Part shown: piece after piece, positions 62,588 through 64,000 of the stretch
Position numbering within the stretch: the stretch's first letter is position 1
How the letters are laid out: every line of letters begins with the position of its first letter
DNA from: Lacticaseibacillus parakribbianus
GTDB lineage: Bacteria; Bacillota; Bacilli; Lactobacillales; Lactobacillaceae
Direction of reading: 5' to 3'
DNA length: 64,000 nucleotides
NCBI RefSeq assembly: GCF_025490915.1
Contig: NZ_JANQBA010000001.1
Span: 372,001-436,000 of the forward strand
Made by a program: the position numbers and the translations under genes
Notes under the pieces: generated by a model
What the model saw: only the letters and a program-made list of their open reading frames with translations
The model's database searches: none
Told to the model about the DNA's origin: nothing

Positions 62588-63065
62588 GAATGGCCGCCTC
62601 GCTTTCCGCCGCCGCCTGGGTCTGTGCAACCCGGAAGGCGGCCAGCCGCGCGGCCACCGCCGCGTCGGTGACGCTGAGCAGGCTGGCGGCGAACAGGGCG
62701 GCGTTCTTGGCCCCCGCCTCACCGATGGCCATGGTCGCGACCGGCACCCCGCTTGGCATCTGGACAATGGACAGCAGCGAGTCGACGCCGTTCAATGTTC
62801 GTGTTTTAATGGGAACCCCGATTACCGGCAGCGTCGTGTTGGCCGCCAGCATGCCGGGTAAATGGGCCGCCCCGCCGGCCCCAGCGATGATGGCCGAGAG
62901 TCCGGCTTCCCGCGCGTCTTGCGCGAATTGCGCCAGCGTCTCTGGCATTCGGTGGGCCGAAATCACCCGTTTGACGTAGCCAATTCCAAGCTGATCAAGC
63001 AGTGCTGCAGTCTCCTTCATGGTCGGCCAATCGGACACCGACCCCATGACAATCGCCACGGTCAT
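62580..63065 (-). CDS. purE: N5-CAIR mutase PurE
   Basis: 161 residues. [18 protein letters not shown] and ISAHRMPET are the substrate-site signatures of class I Pur[15 protein letters not shown] follows. First gene of the eleven-gene purEKCSQLFMNHD operon. I use the ATG at 63065; a GTG three codons earlier abuts the Shine-Dalgarno. Confidence 0.95.
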   Translation of the reverse strand: MTVAIVMGSVSDWPTMKETAALLDQLGIGYVKRVISAHRMPETLAQFAQDAREAGLSAIIAGAGGAAHLPGMLAANTTLPVIGVPIKTRTLNGVDSLLSIVQMPSGVPVATMAIGEAGAKNAALFAASLLSVTDAAVAARLAAFRVAQTQAAAESEAAILD

Positions 63066-63095
63066 AGCTGTCACCCGCTTTCATAAGTTGCCTTG

Positions 63096-63124
63096 AGTTT
63101 ATCATGGATGGTTCGCGTTTTCAA
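63096..63124 (-). promoter_or_regulatory. promoter of the purine operon
   Basis: Reverse-complement TTGAAA, 17-bp spacer, TAAACT, about 30 bases before purE. Confidence 0.6.
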
Positions 63125-63160
63125 CCTTGTTTCGGAACGATTTGGTTTAATCGCGATTTT

Positions 63161-63173
63161 AATGTTCGTGTTT
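63161..63173 (-). promoter_or_regulatory. PurBox-like site upstream of purE
   Basis: Reverse strand AAACACGAACATT matches 11 of 13 positions of the AWWWCCGAACWWT PurBox. Its centre lies about 78 bases upstream of the predicted transcription start, close to the -76 position used by PurR in Lactococcus. Further CGAAC/GTTCC sequences occur nearby. Confidence 0.5.
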
Positions 63174-63223
63174 ATAGTTTGACCGTCGGGTGTGGTGCCG
63201 TATCGCGACAGGTAATTGCGGGT

Positions 63224-63250
63224 AAAAAAAAGAGCCGATCACTCGGCTCT
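63224..63250 (-). terminator. terminator of the ROK kinase gene
   Basis: Eight-base arms (63231-63238, 63243-63250) followed by eight U on the reverse strand. Confidence 0.9.
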
Positions 63251-63257
63251 GCCACGC

Positions 63258-64000
63258 TCAGTCGGCGTAGCGCTGCTTGAAGTTGGCAATCGCACCCATC
63301 AGGTTGGCCGCTTCCAAGTACTTGCAGCTTGCGACCTGCGGGGTGACATCCGCAATCTTGACATAGGCCATCACCTGCTCGATGTGCCGACGAATACCGG
63401 GCAGCAGCGCGGGATTGCGCGAAATGCCGCCACCGATCAGGAACACCTCGGGGTCAAAGCTATACTGAAGGTTGAAAATTGCCTCGGCCAGGCTTTGGTA
63501 CAAGGCCTCGGTCAGCTTAACGGCCAGCGGGTCGTGGTCATCGGCGCGGTCAAAGACGTCCTTGCCCGACAGGTTCTCCCCGCTTTCCTCGCGGTAGGCC
63601 TTGCCGACGGACACCGCCGTACCCTGCTCGCTGAGGGTGCGGCCGTTTTGCATCATGTAGCCGAACTCCCCGCCCAGCAGGTGGTGACCGTGCTCAATGT
63701 GGCCGTCGGCGATGATTGCGCCGCCGACGCCGGTGCCCAAAACCAGCACCGCCACGCGCGACTTGCCGGCCGCCGCGCCGCTGTCGACCTCGGCCAAGGC
63801 CGCGCAGTTCGCGTCGTTTTCGATTGCAACCTTCAACCCGAAGCGGCGCTCGAGCTCGGGCACGATTTCGAAGTTGTGGATGTACGGCAACGCGCTGGCG
63901 CCTTCAATCACGCCGGTCGCCTGGTTGACGGCCCCGGGTGAGGAAATCGCGACGCCGGCCAGCGGCCCCCGCTTTTTCATCTGGGCGACCTCCGTGCTGA
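63258..64000 (-). CDS. ROK-family sugar kinase, 5' part cut by window edge
   Basis: About 247 C-terminal residues are visible; the frame is open at the right edge, and the missing N-terminus should hold the first ATP phosphate loop. Visible: GVAISSPGAVN, ENDANCAALAE, VLVLGTGVGGAII and LLGGEFGYM. The usual ROK zinc motif CxCGxxGCxE is absent; the corresponding segment reads MMQNGRTLSEQG. This subgroup includes beta-glucoside and other sugar kinases; the substrate cannot be assigned. It lies upstream of the purine operon on the same strand, separated by a strong terminator. Confidence 0.85.
   Translation of the reverse strand, partial: STEVAQMKKRGPLAGVAISSPGAVNQATGVIEGASALPYIHNFEIVPELERRFGLKVAIENDANCAALAEVDSGAAAGKSRVAVLVLGTGVGGAIIADGHIEHGHHLLGGEFGYMMQNGRTLSEQGTAVSVGKAYREESGENLSGKDVFDRADDHDPLAVKLTEALYQSLAEAIFNLQYSFDPEVFLIGGGISRNPALLPGIRRHIEQVMAYVKIADVTPQVASCKYLEAANLMGAIANFKQRYAD

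Noticed and set aside
63120-63200. A purine (guanine) riboswitch upstream of purE
   Set aside because: The conserved three-way junction sequences of the purine aptamer are not present.

Overview
The window is a gene-dense chromosomal segment of a low-redundancy Firmicute that is visibly very GC-rich. Gene content and order point to the family Lactobacillaceae, one of its high-GC members: the yqeG-yqeH-yhbY-nadD-yqeK-rsfS-tmcAL block, infC-rpmI-rplT, nrdR-dnaB-dnaI, polA-mutM-coaE, the ytpP-ytpR-sftA-murC block, ecsAB/hit/prsA/yhaM, mecA-spx, a fumarate-type (class 1A) pyrD, and a purEKCSQLFMNHD operon. T-box leaders sit in front of thrS and argS. No prophage, insertion sequence, CRISPR array or rRNA was seen. 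I cannot name the species from the sequence alone.

Layout. 1-5172 (minus): ribosome-assembly/NAD/tRNA-modification operon, truncated at the left edge inside tmcAL. 5421-8116: oxidoreductase (plus) converging on an M3 oligoendopeptidase (minus). 8212-8608 (minus): unannotated structured RNA A. 8710-10055: infC-rpmI-rplT with its leader, infC starting at a rare ATA codon. 10065-11085: small membrane protein and a histidine phosphatase. 11161-13420: thrS and its T-box. 13472-20493: replication and repair block (dnaI, dnaB, nrdR, coaE, mutM, polA). 20695-27025: Bax-inhibitor protein, murC, soluble DNA translocase SftA with a 15-bp tandem repeat, YtpR, thioredoxin, a small exported protein. 27012-33579: trmB, ytmP, ecsBA, hit, ytxH-like gene, prsA, yhaM. 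33689-37603: YlbF/YheA family protein, class A PBP, pseudouridine synthase, argR. 37616-39660: argS with T-box, preceded by tRNA-Gly(CCC). 39773-41261: orphan HicB-like protein and pyrD. 41327-41730 (minus): structured RNA B, clearly related to RNA A. 41809-46386: serine dehydratase, mecA, spx, a metallo-hydrolase, an ABM-like protein. 46387-51000: Bce-type ABC transporter divergent from its two-component system. 51108-51683: nrdG without nrdD. 51830-63065: complete IMP-synthesis operon with a PurBox-like site. 63258-64000: partial ROK kinase.

The most interesting content is not protein-coding. Two intergenic regions 33 kb apart carry homologous RNAs of about 400 nt, each with its own promoter and rho-independent terminator. 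They share three identical 13-14 base blocks in the same order and have compensatory changes in hairpins. I could not match them to RNase P RNA, tmRNA, SRP RNA, 6S RNA, T-boxes or any riboswitch I know. Secondary points are non-AUG starts for infC (ATA) and rsfS (CTG or ATT), both involved in translation, an imperfect inverted-repeat element between spx and the metallo-hydrolase gene, and a tRNA-terminator-T-box arrangement before argS.

Many genes are translationally coupled (ATGA or longer overlaps), and GTG/TTG starts backed by good Shine-Dalgarno sequences are common. Where I moved a start from the longest open frame, the reason is given in the entry. All statements rest on reading the sequence by eye; no database search or folding program was run.
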